10,946 nucleotides of DNA from JBBQSF01 sp038214085 (GCA_038214085.1 JBBQSF010000106.1:1-10946); one strand, 5' to 3'; positions 1 through 7,369 are shown, numbered from the stretch's first letter. Numbers and translations are program-made. Notes: generated by a model not told the origin, from the sequence alone.

Positions 1-179
1 CCACTTTTTCCAAGCGTGTAAACATGCGGATGTTCGCAAAGAATAAAATAATTTAAACCCTTTTCAAAATCATTTATGCTGTTTTTCGAGGCGAGAACTT
101 CCTGCATCTTCTCTTCCTGGAAGTCCCACGCTTCCTTGTATTCAAAAATATCTTTATCAATAATACAAATGCTGTTCAT
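1..179 (-). CDS. lipB: Octanoyl-[acyl carrier protein]:protein transferase LipB, N-terminal part (cut by window edge)
   Basis: LipB moves the octanoyl group from octanoyl-ACP to lysines of lipoate-dependent enzymes (pyruvate dehydrogenase, glycine cleavage H protein) in the cytoplasm. Only the first 59 codons are visible; translation starts at the ATG whose first base is 179 and runs off the left edge. The diagnostic stretch is residues 46-59, ILCEHPHVYTLGKS, matching the conserved LipB segment around EHPxVxTxG (HPPVFTQGQAG in E. coli, from memory). The catalytic lysine and cysteine lie further on, outside the window, so activity cannot be judged. The gene is divergent from the secreted thioredoxin-fold gene and has its own -7 element at 198-205. 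Identification rests on one strong motif plus a plausible N-terminal length. Confidence 0.85.
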   Translation of the reverse strand, partial: MNSICIIDKDIFEYKEAWDFQEEKMQEVLASKNSINDFEKGLNYFILCEHPHVYTLGKS

Positions 180-197
180 AATAATCAATTATGCGTG

Positions 198-205
198 CAA
201 AGGTA
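198..205 (-). promoter_or_regulatory. Putative -7 promoter element of lipB
   Basis: On the minus strand these bases read TACCTTTG, a perfect match to the Bacteroidota -7 consensus TAnnTTTG, 18 bases upstream of the lipB ATG. No TTG is found 17-23 bases further upstream, so only half of the promoter is supported. Confidence 0.5.
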
Positions 206-384
206 ATCAAAGCAATTTTAGTAAATTCATAAACCTTACTATTGATAATACAATACTATTTGGTTCTTAAAAATGATATTTAAGATCCTAATCAAAATGC
301 AAATATAACATATGTGACAATTTCCATAAACCTTAATAAACCAGAAATAGTTCACAATTATTTTTTCAAATTACAAAATATCAG

Positions 385-392
385 TAACTTTG
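385..392 (+). promoter_or_regulatory. Putative -7 promoter element of the secreted thioredoxin-fold gene
   Basis: TAACTTTG fits the Bacteroidota -7 consensus TAnnTTTG and lies 39 bases before the ATG at 432. The expected -33 position holds a T-run (361-366) rather than a clear TTG. The rest of the divergent region 206-384 is AT-rich with nothing else recognisable. Confidence 0.5.
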
Positions 393-431
393 TGGTGCTT
401 TAATTAATTTACATAAAATCAATTTACTCCT

Positions 432-1274
432 ATGAAAAAACTTTTACTTGTACTATTTGTTGCAGCATTTTCAGTTTCTGTTAATGCACAAAAATCCATG
501 CCTGATAATTTTCAGGTTAACCCCGTGTCAACACTTTCTCCACTCACCACGGCTCTGGACTTTTCCATAACTTTTACAGATGGAACTCCTGCAAATCTTT
601 TTACTACTTTAAATGCTGGAAACACGGTATTGCTTGATTTCTTTTATACCACCTGTGGCTATTGCCAGACTTATGCACCAACTATTGATCAGTCGTATGT
701 TGCGCATGGTTCGGGTGCTGGAACAATAAAATTTTGGGGTATTGATCAGGGTGATAGTAATGCAGAGATTGATGCCTACAAAACCCAATACGGAGTAACC
801 AACCCATGCGCTAGTGGAACTCAGGGTGCTGCAAATGCTGTTATTACGCTATATTCAGCCAATTTTAGCTTTACAGGCTACCCCACTTATACTGTAATTT
901 GTCCAGACAAAACGGTTCACTGGGATGTAAATTATCCACCAACTGCAACTGGTTTCAATACATATTTCACACAATGCAGTGCATCTGAGTTAGATGAATA
1001 TAACAATCCGTTAAACACAATGCTCACATTAAGTTATCCCTCTCCTGCCAATGACCTGGTGACTTTTAACATTTTTGCAGATGCTGTTTCCACTATTACT
1101 ATTGAAATAGCCGACATTACCGGAAAAACTGTTTACGCAAATGGCCAAAAAGTTAATCAAGGATATTTTGAAACTAAAATTGACCTGACAACACTCACCA
1201 ATGGAACTTACTTTGTAAGACTGTTGCAGGATGGCAACTTGAAGGACACTCAAAAATTAATGGTGGTTAAATAA
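432..1274 (+). CDS. Secreted thioredoxin-fold (redoxin-like) protein with T9SS type A C-terminal sorting domain
   Basis: A 280-aa exported thiol-redox protein. Residues 1-20 form a Sec signal peptide ending VNAQ. Residues about 35-185 look like a TlpA/redoxin thioredoxin fold: the strand VLLDFFYTTCGYC carries a CxxC pair (C75, C78), and a likely cis-proline is P151 in TGYPTYTVICPD. Three further cysteines (C126, C157, C182) could form structural disulfides. The tryptophan that usually precedes the CxxC in TlpA-like proteins is a threonine here. Residues about 200-280 are a Por/T9SS type A sorting domain, with YPSPANDLVTF, IADITGKTVY and NGTYFVRLLQDG followed by a lysine-containing end; this predicts passage through the outer membrane by the type IX system and attachment at, or release from, the surface. 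It is followed directly by a strong terminator, so it is probably a single-gene transcript. The exact substrate is unknown. Confidence 0.85.
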   Translation: MKKLLLVLFVAAFSVSVNAQKSMPDNFQVNPVSTLSPLTTALDFSITFTDGTPANLFTTLNAGNTVLLDFFYTTCGYCQTYAPTIDQSYVAHGSGAGTIKFWGIDQGDSNAEIDAYKTQYGVTNPCASGTQGAANAVITLYSANFSFTGYPTYTVICPDKTVHWDVNYPPTATGFNTYFTQCSASELDEYNNPLNTMLTLSYPSPANDLVTFNIFADAVSTITIEIADITGKTVYANGQKVNQGYFETKIDLTTLTNGTYFVRLLQDGNLKDTQKLMVVK

Positions 1275-1293
1275 TTTCAAAACACATTATTAC

Positions 1294-1325
1294 AGGCTGT
1301 TTCAGAAAAAGAAACAGCCTTTTTT
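1294..1325 (+). terminator. Intrinsic terminator after the T9SS redoxin gene
   Basis: A perfect 10-bp stem, AGGCTGTTTC (1294-1303) with GAAACAGCCT (1311-1320), has a 7-base A-rich loop and is followed by five T (1321-1325). It lies 19 bases after the stop codon. Its T-tract runs into the likely -33 element of lysS. Confidence 0.9.
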
Positions 1326-1355
1326 GTGCTCGTTCTGCAAAAAACAGTACTTTTG
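1324..1355 (+). promoter_or_regulatory. Putative lysS promoter (-33 TTG, -7 TAnnTTTG)
   Basis: TTG at 1324-1326 and TACTTTTG at 1348-1355 are separated by 21 bases, within the 17-23 range known for Bacteroidota promoters. Transcription would start near 1362, giving a leader of about 17 bases before the lysS ATG. No Shine-Dalgarno sequence precedes that ATG, which is usual in this phylum. Confidence 0.65.
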
Positions 1356-1378
1356 CACTTCAAAAAAAATCACACAAC

Positions 1379-3091
1379 ATGGAACTGAATGAACAAGAAA
1401 TCATCCGACGCAAATCTCTTGAAGAACTTAATAATCTGGGGATTGATGCATACCCTGCCCCGCTTTTTGAAGTGAATGCAACTGCAACAGAAATTTTAAA
1501 TGATTTTGAAAAAGACCAGACCAAATTTCAAGAGGTAAGTATAGCAGGTAGAATCATGACGCGTAGAATTATGGGTAACGCTTCATTTGCGGAAATTCAG
1601 GATGCCAGCGGCCGAATTCAGCTTTATTTTAAACGCGATGATATTTGTACAGGTGAAGACAAAACAATGTACAATACTGTTTTTAAAAGATTGCTTGATA
1701 TAGGGGATATTATTGGCATTAAAGGCTATGTTTTTATTACCCAAATGGGCGAAATCACCATTCATGTAAAAGAATTCAGTTTGCTCAGCAAATCGCTGAA
1801 ACCCCTTCCAATTGTAAAAGAAAAAGACGGCGTTACTTACGATGCTTTTACTGATCCTGAGCAACGTTACCGTCAGCGTTATGTTGACCTTATTGTAAAT
1901 CCCGAAGTGCGCGAAACATTTGTAAAACGGACAAAACTTGTGAATACAATGCGCGATTTTCTGAACGAAAAAAGCTACCTTGAAGTTGAAACTCCCATTT
2001 TACAGCCAATATATGGCGGTGCTGCTGCCCGTCCATTTAAAACATTCCATAACACTCTCGATACCACTTTATATTTACGAATTGCAAACGAATTGTACCT
2101 GAAACGCCTTATTGTTGGCGGTTTTGAAGGTGTTTATGAATTTTCGAAAGATTTCCGTAATGAAGGAATGGATCGTTTTCACAATCCGGAGTTCACTCAA
2201 ATGGAACTTTACGTTGCATATAAAGATTATGAATGGATGATGGATACTGTGGAAGAAATGGTTGAACGCATTGCCTTGAATCTGCATGGCACAACACAGG
2301 TTATTGTTGGCGAAAACACAATTGATTTTAAACGTCCATGGAAAAGGTTCACTATGTACGAAGGCATTCAGCATTTTACAGGAATTGATATTTCGGAAAT
2401 GGACGAAGCAAAACTTCGGGAAACAGCCTGCAATTTAAGTGTTAAGATAGATGACACCATGGGAAGAGGAAAGCTGATTGATGCCATTTTTGGTGAAACA
2501 TGCGAACCCAAACTCATACAACCCACGTTTATTACGGATTATCCTGTTGAAATGTCGCCACTGGCAAAAAAACACCGTTCAAAAGCCGGACTTGTAGAGC
2601 GATTTGAAGCTATTTGTAACGGTAAAGAAATCTGCAATGCATTTTCTGAACTGAACGACCCTATTGATCAGCGCAAACGCTTTGAAGGACAATTGGAATT
2701 AGGCAAACGCGGCGATGAAGAAGCCATGGTACTCGATGAAGATTTTCTGCGTGCAATAGAATATGGCATGCCCCCAACAGCTGGACTTGGAATAGGAATT
2801 GACCGTTTAGCAATGATTATGACAAATTCTACTTCTATTCAGGATGTACTTTTCTTCCCACAAATGCGTCCAGAAAAAAAGGCTGCAATTGTTTCGGATA
2901 ACGAATTTCTAGAAAAAGGAATTCCTGTTGAATGGGTTGCTGCCGTGATAAAATCAGGAATCACAACTATTGCTCAGCTTAAAGAAGCCAACCCCAATAA
3001 GCTTTTCAATGATTTATGTGGATTGCGTAAAAAAATGAAACTCGAAATTCCACCGCCAACACTGGATCAGGTGAAGGAATGGATATCATAA
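1379..3091 (+). CDS. lysS: Lysyl-tRNA synthetase, class II
   Basis: LysRS attaches lysine to tRNA-Lys in the cytoplasm at the cost of ATP. The 570-aa protein has an N-terminal OB-fold anticodon-binding domain (about residues 53-140) and a class II catalytic core. Visible signatures are GGAAARPF (213-220), motif 2 FRNEGMDRFHNPEFTQME (259-276), the AKKHRSK segment (396-402) and motif 3 GLGIGIDRLAMIMT (469-482), with the ATP-binding arginine R475. The core ends near residue 503, as in the roughly 505-aa E. coli enzyme; a further tail of about 65 residues (WVAAVIKSGITTIAQLKEAN and onward) resembles the helical C-terminal extension I recall on many Bacteroidota LysRS. The ATG at 1379 begins right where the family starts and sits well behind a promoter. 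It converges on the carboxyltransferase gene, sharing one terminator. Confidence 0.97.
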   Translation: MELNEQEIIRRKSLEELNNLGIDAYPAPLFEVNATATEILNDFEKDQTKFQEVSIAGRIMTRRIMGNASFAEIQDASGRIQLYFKRDDICTGEDKTMYNTVFKRLLDIGDIIGIKGYVFITQMGEITIHVKEFSLLSKSLKPLPIVKEKDGVTYDAFTDPEQRYRQRYVDLIVNPEVRETFVKRTKLVNTMRDFLNEKSYLEVETPILQPIYGGAAARPFKTFHNTLDTTLYLRIANELYLKRLIVGGFEGVYEFSKDFRNEGMDRFHNPEFTQMELYVAYKDYEWMMDTVEEMVERIALNLHGTTQVIVGENTIDFKRPWKRFTMYEGIQHFTGIDISEMDEAKLRETACNLSVKIDDTMGRGKLIDAIFGETCEPKLIQPTFITDYPVEMSPLAKKHRSKAGLVERFEAICNGKEICNAFSELNDPIDQRKRFEGQLELGKRGDEEAMVLDEDFLRAIEYGMPPTAGLGIGIDRLAMIMTNSTSIQDVLFFPQMRPEKKAAIVSDNEFLEKGIPVEWVAAVIKSGITTIAQLKEANPNKLFNDLCGLRKKMKLEIPPPTLDQVKEWIS

Positions 3092-3128
3092 AAAAAATGC
3101 CAGATTTAATAAATCTGGCATTTTTTTT
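3091..3128. terminator. Symmetric bidirectional terminator between convergent lysS and carboxyltransferase genes
   Basis: TGCCAGATTT (3098-3107) pairs perfectly with AAATCTGGCA (3111-3120) around a 3-base loop. The stem is flanked by seven A on the left (3091-3097, the first being the last base of the lysS stop) and eight T on the right (3121-3128). Read from either strand it is a stem followed by a U-run, and it fills almost the whole 39-bp gap between the two stop codons. Confidence 0.93.
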
Positions 3129-3130
3129 AT

Positions 3131-4849
3131 CTATTCTTCATATCCAAACGAAGACCATTTATAATTATACAAGCCTTCTTCTAGGCGTTTGCGCTTTTCT
3201 TCAGGTGTTAAAATATCATATTTGTCTTTTTCTACCTGAATCTTTCTTTTTTTCTCCTCTTCAATTTTAAATATCTCGGCATAAAAATGATCTTCAATTT
3301 TCTTTTTTAGGAAATTATTTGCAACCGAAGGGAACAATTCTAAAAGCAATTCTTCTTTTTCATTCTGAGCCAGTTTAACACCACCATATTCATCAAACCT
3401 AGGATTGTCCTGTTTTTTATACTGACTGGTATCATAAGGTGATTCTTCCCGAACACCTGCTACTTTTTCTCTAAAATCAGGATCAACTGGAATAGGCGTT
3501 TTGCCATAAACTCCTTTTACTAAATTTACAAACTGTATAGATTTATTGGTGTAAAAAGGAACTCCTTTGTTTTCGTCAATAACGCAATTTACCGCCTGTA
3601 CGCCTACAATCTGGCTTGTTGGTGTAACCAGTGGAGGGCAGCCGGCAGCAAGTCGTACAACCGGAACAAGTTCTAACGTTCGTGGAAGTAAATCTTCAAG
3701 TTTAAGTTGTTTGAGCTGCGATAGCATATTGGTGTACATACCTCCTGGAATCTCAGCTTTTTTTACTTTTATGTCAGGTTCAGGATAATTAAAATATTTC
3801 TCTATTTCGAGCGTAGTTTCCAAAAGGTCATTTTCTTTGTCCTGTTGGGCTTCCATAATTGCCAAATCAAAAAGCTGGTCAATTTCCTTTGGAAGTTTGT
3901 AATCGGAAATATCAAAATCAATTGGAAATTGCTTGTAACTGTCGTATTCAGCAAGTTCAAGACGTATTTTTTTCAATTTTTTATTTATATCTGCAACTGC
4001 TTTAAGATTCACTCCCGTATCGATTCCCAGTTTATCACAGAAAATTTGAATTATCTCAAATGCAGGTGCGGCAGGTCCTCCGGCAAAACAACCGATAGAT
4101 GTATCCAAAATATCCACCCCATTAATTATTGCTGTAAGCGAGGATGCGAGGCCATATCCAGGTGTACAATGTGTATGGAAGTCGATAGGAATTTTCACTT
4201 CATTTTTCAGCATACTGATCATACGGCCCGTTTTTCCCGGAGGAATTAATCCTGCCATATCTTTAATTGAGATCATATCTGCACCCAATGCTTCCAACTG
4301 CTTTGCTTTATCGAGAAAATAATCTTTTGTGAAAATTTTAGAAGGAAGTATTTTTCCGTGAAATAATGCTTTTACTCTTTCCTTAGTAGAAAAATGCGGA
4401 TCAACAGTATAGCAAATGGTACAATCGGCAATTCCGCCGTTTTCCTTAACATACTTGATGGTGGATTTCATATTGCTGATATCATTGAGGGCATCAAAAA
4501 TTCTCATAATATCAATTCCGCTCTGTATAGCATTGCGATTAAATCCTTCAATTACATCTTCGGGATAAGGATTGTATCCAAAAAGATTTCTTCCGCGCGA
4601 AAGAGCTGTCAGCTTTGATACTCCGCCAATTCCTTCTTTGATTTTTTCAAGCCTATCCCATGGGTTTTCATTTAAAAATCGCATCACTGAATCAGGAACA
4701 GCACCACCCCATACCTCAAGAGCATAAAAACCTGCATCCTTAAAATCAGGTAGCACTTTGTCAACTTGTGCTTGGTTCATACGAGTAGCAAAAAGAGATT
4801 GGTGTCCGTCGCGAAGGGTTAGATCCCGGATTAGCAGCTTTTTTTTCAT
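3131..4849 (-). CDS. Biotin-dependent carboxyltransferase subunit (PycB / OadA-alpha / transcarboxylase 5S type), without biotin carrier domain
   Basis: This family moves CO2 between carboxybiotin and a 2-oxoacid (pyruvate/oxaloacetate). The 572-aa protein has an HMGL-type TIM barrel at about residues 5-270: LRDGHQSLFATRM (12-24), IKDMAGLIPP (195-204) and FHTHCTPGYG (224-233). By comparison with transcarboxylase 5S the metal site would be D14, K196 (carbamylated lysine), H225 and H227; all are present. The conserved carboxylase C-terminal domain follows, with PGGMYTNMLSQL (368-379) and AAGCPPLVTPTSQIVG (401-416). Two oddities: residues about 300-360 seem longer than usual before PGGM, and residues about 480-572 are a highly charged Lys/Glu tail with no MKM biotin site, where OadA and PycB carry a biotinyl domain. 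Biotin carboxylase and carrier must therefore come from elsewhere. Pyruvate carboxylase subunit B and oxaloacetate decarboxylase alpha cannot be told apart here. Confidence 0.88.
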   Translation of the reverse strand: MKKKLLIRDLTLRDGHQSLFATRMNQAQVDKVLPDFKDAGFYALEVWGGAVPDSVMRFLNENPWDRLEKIKEGIGGVSKLTALSRGRNLFGYNPYPEDVIEGFNRNAIQSGIDIMRIFDALNDISNMKSTIKYVKENGGIADCTICYTVDPHFSTKERVKALFHGKILPSKIFTKDYFLDKAKQLEALGADMISIKDMAGLIPPGKTGRMISMLKNEVKIPIDFHTHCTPGYGLASSLTAIINGVDILDTSIGCFAGGPAAPAFEIIQIFCDKLGIDTGVNLKAVADINKKLKKIRLELAEYDSYKQFPIDFDISDYKLPKEIDQLFDLAIMEAQQDKENDLLETTLEIEKYFNYPEPDIKVKKAEIPGGMYTNMLSQLKQLKLEDLLPRTLELVPVVRLAAGCPPLVTPTSQIVGVQAVNCVIDENKGVPFYTNKSIQFVNLVKGVYGKTPIPVDPDFREKVAGVREESPYDTSQYKKQDNPRFDEYGGVKLAQNEKEELLLELFPSVANNFLKKKIEDHFYAEIFKIEEEKKRKIQVEKDKYDILTPEEKRKRLEEGLYNYKWSSFGYEE

Positions 4850-4901
4850 ATCATTGGGAAGTAAAAAAATATTTTATTCAGTTTTTCTTAATTAATCTGC
4901 A

Positions 4902-4935
4902 CAAAATTAAGTATTAGTTGTGAATAAAATAACAA
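4902..4935 (-). promoter_or_regulatory. Putative promoter of the carboxyltransferase gene
   Basis: On the minus strand, TAATTTTG (4909 down to 4902) matches TAnnTTTG, and a TTG (4935 down to 4933) lies 23 bases upstream, the outer limit of normal spacing. The leader to the ATG at 4849 would be about 45 bases. This suggests the gene can be transcribed on its own and not only by read-through from the 165-aa gene. Confidence 0.5.
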
Positions 4936-4940
4936 CCACT

Positions 4941-4952
4941 GAAAATATTTTC
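4941..4952. promoter_or_regulatory. 12-bp perfect palindrome upstream of the carboxyltransferase promoter
   Basis: GAAAATATTTTC is self-complementary and starts 6 bases upstream of the proposed -33 TTG. It could be a dimeric regulator site, but in AT-rich DNA a palindrome of this composition may arise by chance. Confidence 0.2.
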
Positions 4953-4990
4953 TAAAAATAAGGAATAGCGAATCGAATGGGTAAATAAAT

Positions 4991-5488
4991 TTAAAATGTA
5001 AAGCATTTCTTTATACTTTTCTTTTTACTGGTAAAGATTTTGTTGTAGGTTTTGGCTTTAAAAATGGCACTTTCATTAAAATATTTTCGCATAAAATGAA
5101 CCTTACCTATTTTGAAATTAAGTTTTAATGTATGTTTTTTTGCTGGAGAGCCGTATGTTGTATACGTTTTAGTTTTGTAAGCACTTTTGCTTGAAGCAAT
5201 TGATAATGTATTTATTGAATTTCTGTTATTGCTTATTTGAGTAATATTTTGCTGCTGAGTTTGCGTATTGTTACGAATATTTATGTAATCATTATTGGCA
5301 AGTTGGTTGGAAGCTAATTGATTGTTGATATTAACTTGAGGATTGCGATTATCAATTACATTGCCAACATTTCCTGGATTATTTCCCAATTGATTGTTGT
5401 CGGTATTTATTGCATTTAACATGTTTTGTGCAGTTGATATTACACTGGAAAATAAAACTGCGACTATAATAAGGAATAATTTTTTCAT
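4991..5488 (-). CDS. Secreted Asn/Gln-rich protein with strongly basic C-terminal half, function unknown
   Basis: I do not recognise this 165-aa protein. Residues 1-20 are a clear Sec signal peptide (KK, hydrophobic core LFLIIVAVLF, ending STA before Q21). Residues 22-95 are low-complexity: 25 of 74 are Asn and 9 are Gln, with approximate short repeats such as NNQLASNQLANN. Residues 101-165 change character entirely: 17 Lys and 1 Arg against a single Glu, with alternating aromatic and basic positions (KLNFKIGKVHFMRKYF, IFKAKTYNKIF) and a lone cysteine near the end. There is no lipobox or T9SS tail. The composition bias, intact reading frame and signal peptide favour a real exported protein; an adhesive, matrix or polyanion-binding role is only a guess. 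It lies 141 bp upstream of the carboxyltransferase on the same strand and is divergent from the M49 gene; no good promoter was seen for it. Confidence 0.7.
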   Translation of the reverse strand: MKKLFLIIVAVLFSSVISTAQNMLNAINTDNNQLGNNPGNVGNVIDNRNPQVNINNQLASNQLANNDYINIRNNTQTQQQNITQISNNRNSINTLSIASSKSAYKTKTYTTYGSPAKKHTLKLNFKIGKVHFMRKYFNESAIFKAKTYNKIFTSKKKSIKKCFTF

Positions 5489-5607
5489 TTGTTTTCTGTT
5501 AATAAAAAGGTTTTATTATGACAATAATTAAGCCATAAAAATAAAAAAGTGATGTTCTTTTAATAAATATTTGGAAAACATTAGGGTAATAAATTTAAAA
5601 AAATCTC

Positions 5608-5615
5608 TACCTTCG
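5608..5615 (+). promoter_or_regulatory. Possible -7 element for the M49 peptidase transcript
   Basis: TACCTTCG is one base off the TAnnTTTG consensus and lies 52 bases before the ATG at 5668; no properly spaced TTG is found upstream. The rest of the divergent region 5489-5667 is very AT-rich without other recognisable signals. Confidence 0.35.
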
Positions 5616-5667
5616 TCTGTAATTAGAATGGGTGAACATTATAATGCACTTTAATTTTATTTAAAAT

Positions 5668-7329
5668 ATGAAAAAAAACATCTTCAAAACCTTGATTATT
5701 GCAGCCATTTGCACTGCATTTACAGCATGCGGTGGTTCAGGAAAAAAAACCGCTGATTCTGATTCAACCAAAAAAGACACTTCAGCCATGCAACAAAAAT
5801 TAGATCAGTTTGCTTCGGTTAAACTTACCACCGATTTGACCAAACTTACCAAGAATGAAAAAAAGATGATTCCGGTTCTTATTGAAATTGCGAAACTCAT
5901 GGACGATATCTTCTGGATGCAAACATACGGCAATAAGGATTCTCTGTTGGCCAGTATCAAAGATGAAAAAACACGGAAATTTGTTGAAATTAATTATGGT
6001 CCATGGGAACGCCTAAACAACAATGCTGAAATTTATGCAGAAGTTGGCGCAAGACCTGCGGGTGCTAATTATTATCCAAAAGATATGACAAAGGATGAGT
6101 TTGAAAAACTTTCCGATAAAAATAAAGCAAGTCTTTATACAATTTTAAAACGCGATAAGGACGGAAAGCTAAATGTAATTTGGTATCACGATGCATTTAA
6201 AACCAAAGTGGAAAAAGCAGCCGAATTATTACTAAAAGCTGCCGACCTTGCTGACGACGCTGGATTGAAAAAATATTTTCAACTTCGCTCAAAAGCATTG
6301 CTAACCGACGAATACTTTGAAAGTGACATGGCATGGATGGATATGAAAACCAATACAATTGACTTTGTGGTTGGTCCAATAGAAAACTACGATGATGGAT
6401 TGTTTGAATACAAAGCCGCTCACGAAGCTGCAATTCTTGTTAAAGATAAAGAATGGAGCAAAAAATTGGATAAATTTATTGCCACACTTCCTGAATTGCA
6501 AAAAGCACTTCCTGTTGACGAAAAATATAAAAAGGAAGTTCCAGGATCGAGCTCAGATCTTGGCGTGTATGATATTATTTATTATGCTGGCGATGCCAAC
6601 AGTGGTGGAAAAACAATTGCAATTAATCTCCCGAACGATGAAAAAGTTCAGTTGAATAAAGGTTCGAGAAGAATTCAGCTAAAAAATGCAATGAAAGCCA
6701 AGTTTGACAATATCTTAGTACCCATTGCAAAAAAACTGATTGACTCTACGCAACTTAAATATGTGAAATTTGATGCATTCTTTAACAACACAATGTTTCA
6801 CGAAGTTGGTCATGGACTTGGAATCAAAAATACCATAAATGGAAAAGGTCCTGTAAGAACAGCAATGAAAGATATTTCTTCTTCGTGGGAAGAAGCAAAA
6901 GCGGATGTTTTGGGGCTTTTTCTGGTAACAAAACTTATTGAAAAGAAAATGATTACCGATATTACTGCCGAAGACAATTACATCACATTTATGGCTGGTC
7001 TAATACGTTCTGTTCGCTTTGGTGCTGCCGAAGCTCACGGAAAAGCAAATATGATGTGTTTCAATTATTTTGAAGAACTGGGTGCTTTTAAATTTGAAAA
7101 TGGAAAATACAAAGTTGATTTTGTGAAAATGAAAGATGCCGTTGACAAATGGGCCAATAAAATTATTGTATTTCAGGGTGATGGCAATTATAAAGATGCA
7201 TCTGCATTTTTGGTAAAATACGGCGTTGTAAAACCCGAACTTCAAAAATGCCTTGATGGTTTAAAAACAGCAAATATTCCTGTTGATGTAGTTTTTGAAC
7301 AGGGAGTTGATGTTCTTGGATTAAAATAA
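5668..7329 (+). CDS. M49-family (dipeptidyl peptidase III-like) zinc metallopeptidase, lipoprotein
   Basis: DPP III enzymes remove dipeptides from the N-termini of short oligopeptides using one zinc ion. The 553-aa protein starts with a lipoprotein signal peptide whose lipobox FTAC places the lipidated cysteine at C21, followed by a Gly/Ser/Lys/Asp linker; it should be anchored in the envelope, facing the periplasm or the surface. The first zinc motif is HEVGHG (378-383) with likely ligands H378 and H382 and catalytic E379. The second is EEAKAD (408-413), equivalent to the family's EExxAD/E, with E409 as third ligand by analogy with human DPP III. The first motif is the five-residue HExxH, not the six-residue HExxGH of classical DPP III. 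It is shorter than the roughly 700-aa eukaryotic enzyme. It heads a rightward run with the M28 peptidase 40 bp downstream and no terminator between. The peptide-degrading role is inferred from the family. Confidence 0.85.
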   Translation: MKKNIFKTLIIAAICTAFTACGGSGKKTADSDSTKKDTSAMQQKLDQFASVKLTTDLTKLTKNEKKMIPVLIEIAKLMDDIFWMQTYGNKDSLLASIKDEKTRKFVEINYGPWERLNNNAEIYAEVGARPAGANYYPKDMTKDEFEKLSDKNKASLYTILKRDKDGKLNVIWYHDAFKTKVEKAAELLLKAADLADDAGLKKYFQLRSKALLTDEYFESDMAWMDMKTNTIDFVVGPIENYDDGLFEYKAAHEAAILVKDKEWSKKLDKFIATLPELQKALPVDEKYKKEVPGSSSDLGVYDIIYYAGDANSGGKTIAINLPNDEKVQLNKGSRRIQLKNAMKAKFDNILVPIAKKLIDSTQLKYVKFDAFFNNTMFHEVGHGLGIKNTINGKGPVRTAMKDISSSWEEAKADVLGLFLVTKLIEKKMITDITAEDNYITFMAGLIRSVRFGAAEAHGKANMMCFNYFEELGAFKFENGKYKVDFVKMKDAVDKWANKIIVFQGDGNYKDASAFLVKYGVVKPELQKCLDGLKTANIPVDVVFEQGVDVLGLK

Positions 7330-7369
7330 TTTTTTCACTTTTCTTTTAGCGATTAAACCAAAAATCATT

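Noticed and set aside
76..270. 64-codon plus-strand frame at the left end
   Set aside because: It overlaps the LipB N-terminus on the other strand, which carries a real family motif; the plus-strand translation has none.
265..285. Seven-base AT-only-core inverted repeat (TCTTAAA / TTTAAGA) in the lipB-redoxin divergent region
   Set aside because: Too short and AT-rich to separate from chance, with no T-run or other feature suggesting a terminator or operator.
3845..4249. 134-codon open frame on the plus strand inside the carboxyltransferase gene
   Set aside because: It is antisense to a gene with clear family motifs, its translation has no recognisable domain, and open shadow frames of this size are expected there.
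6392..6655. 87-codon plus-strand frame inside the M49 gene
   Set aside because: Out-of-frame shadow of a gene with intact zinc motifs; composition looks like frame-shifted coding sequence.
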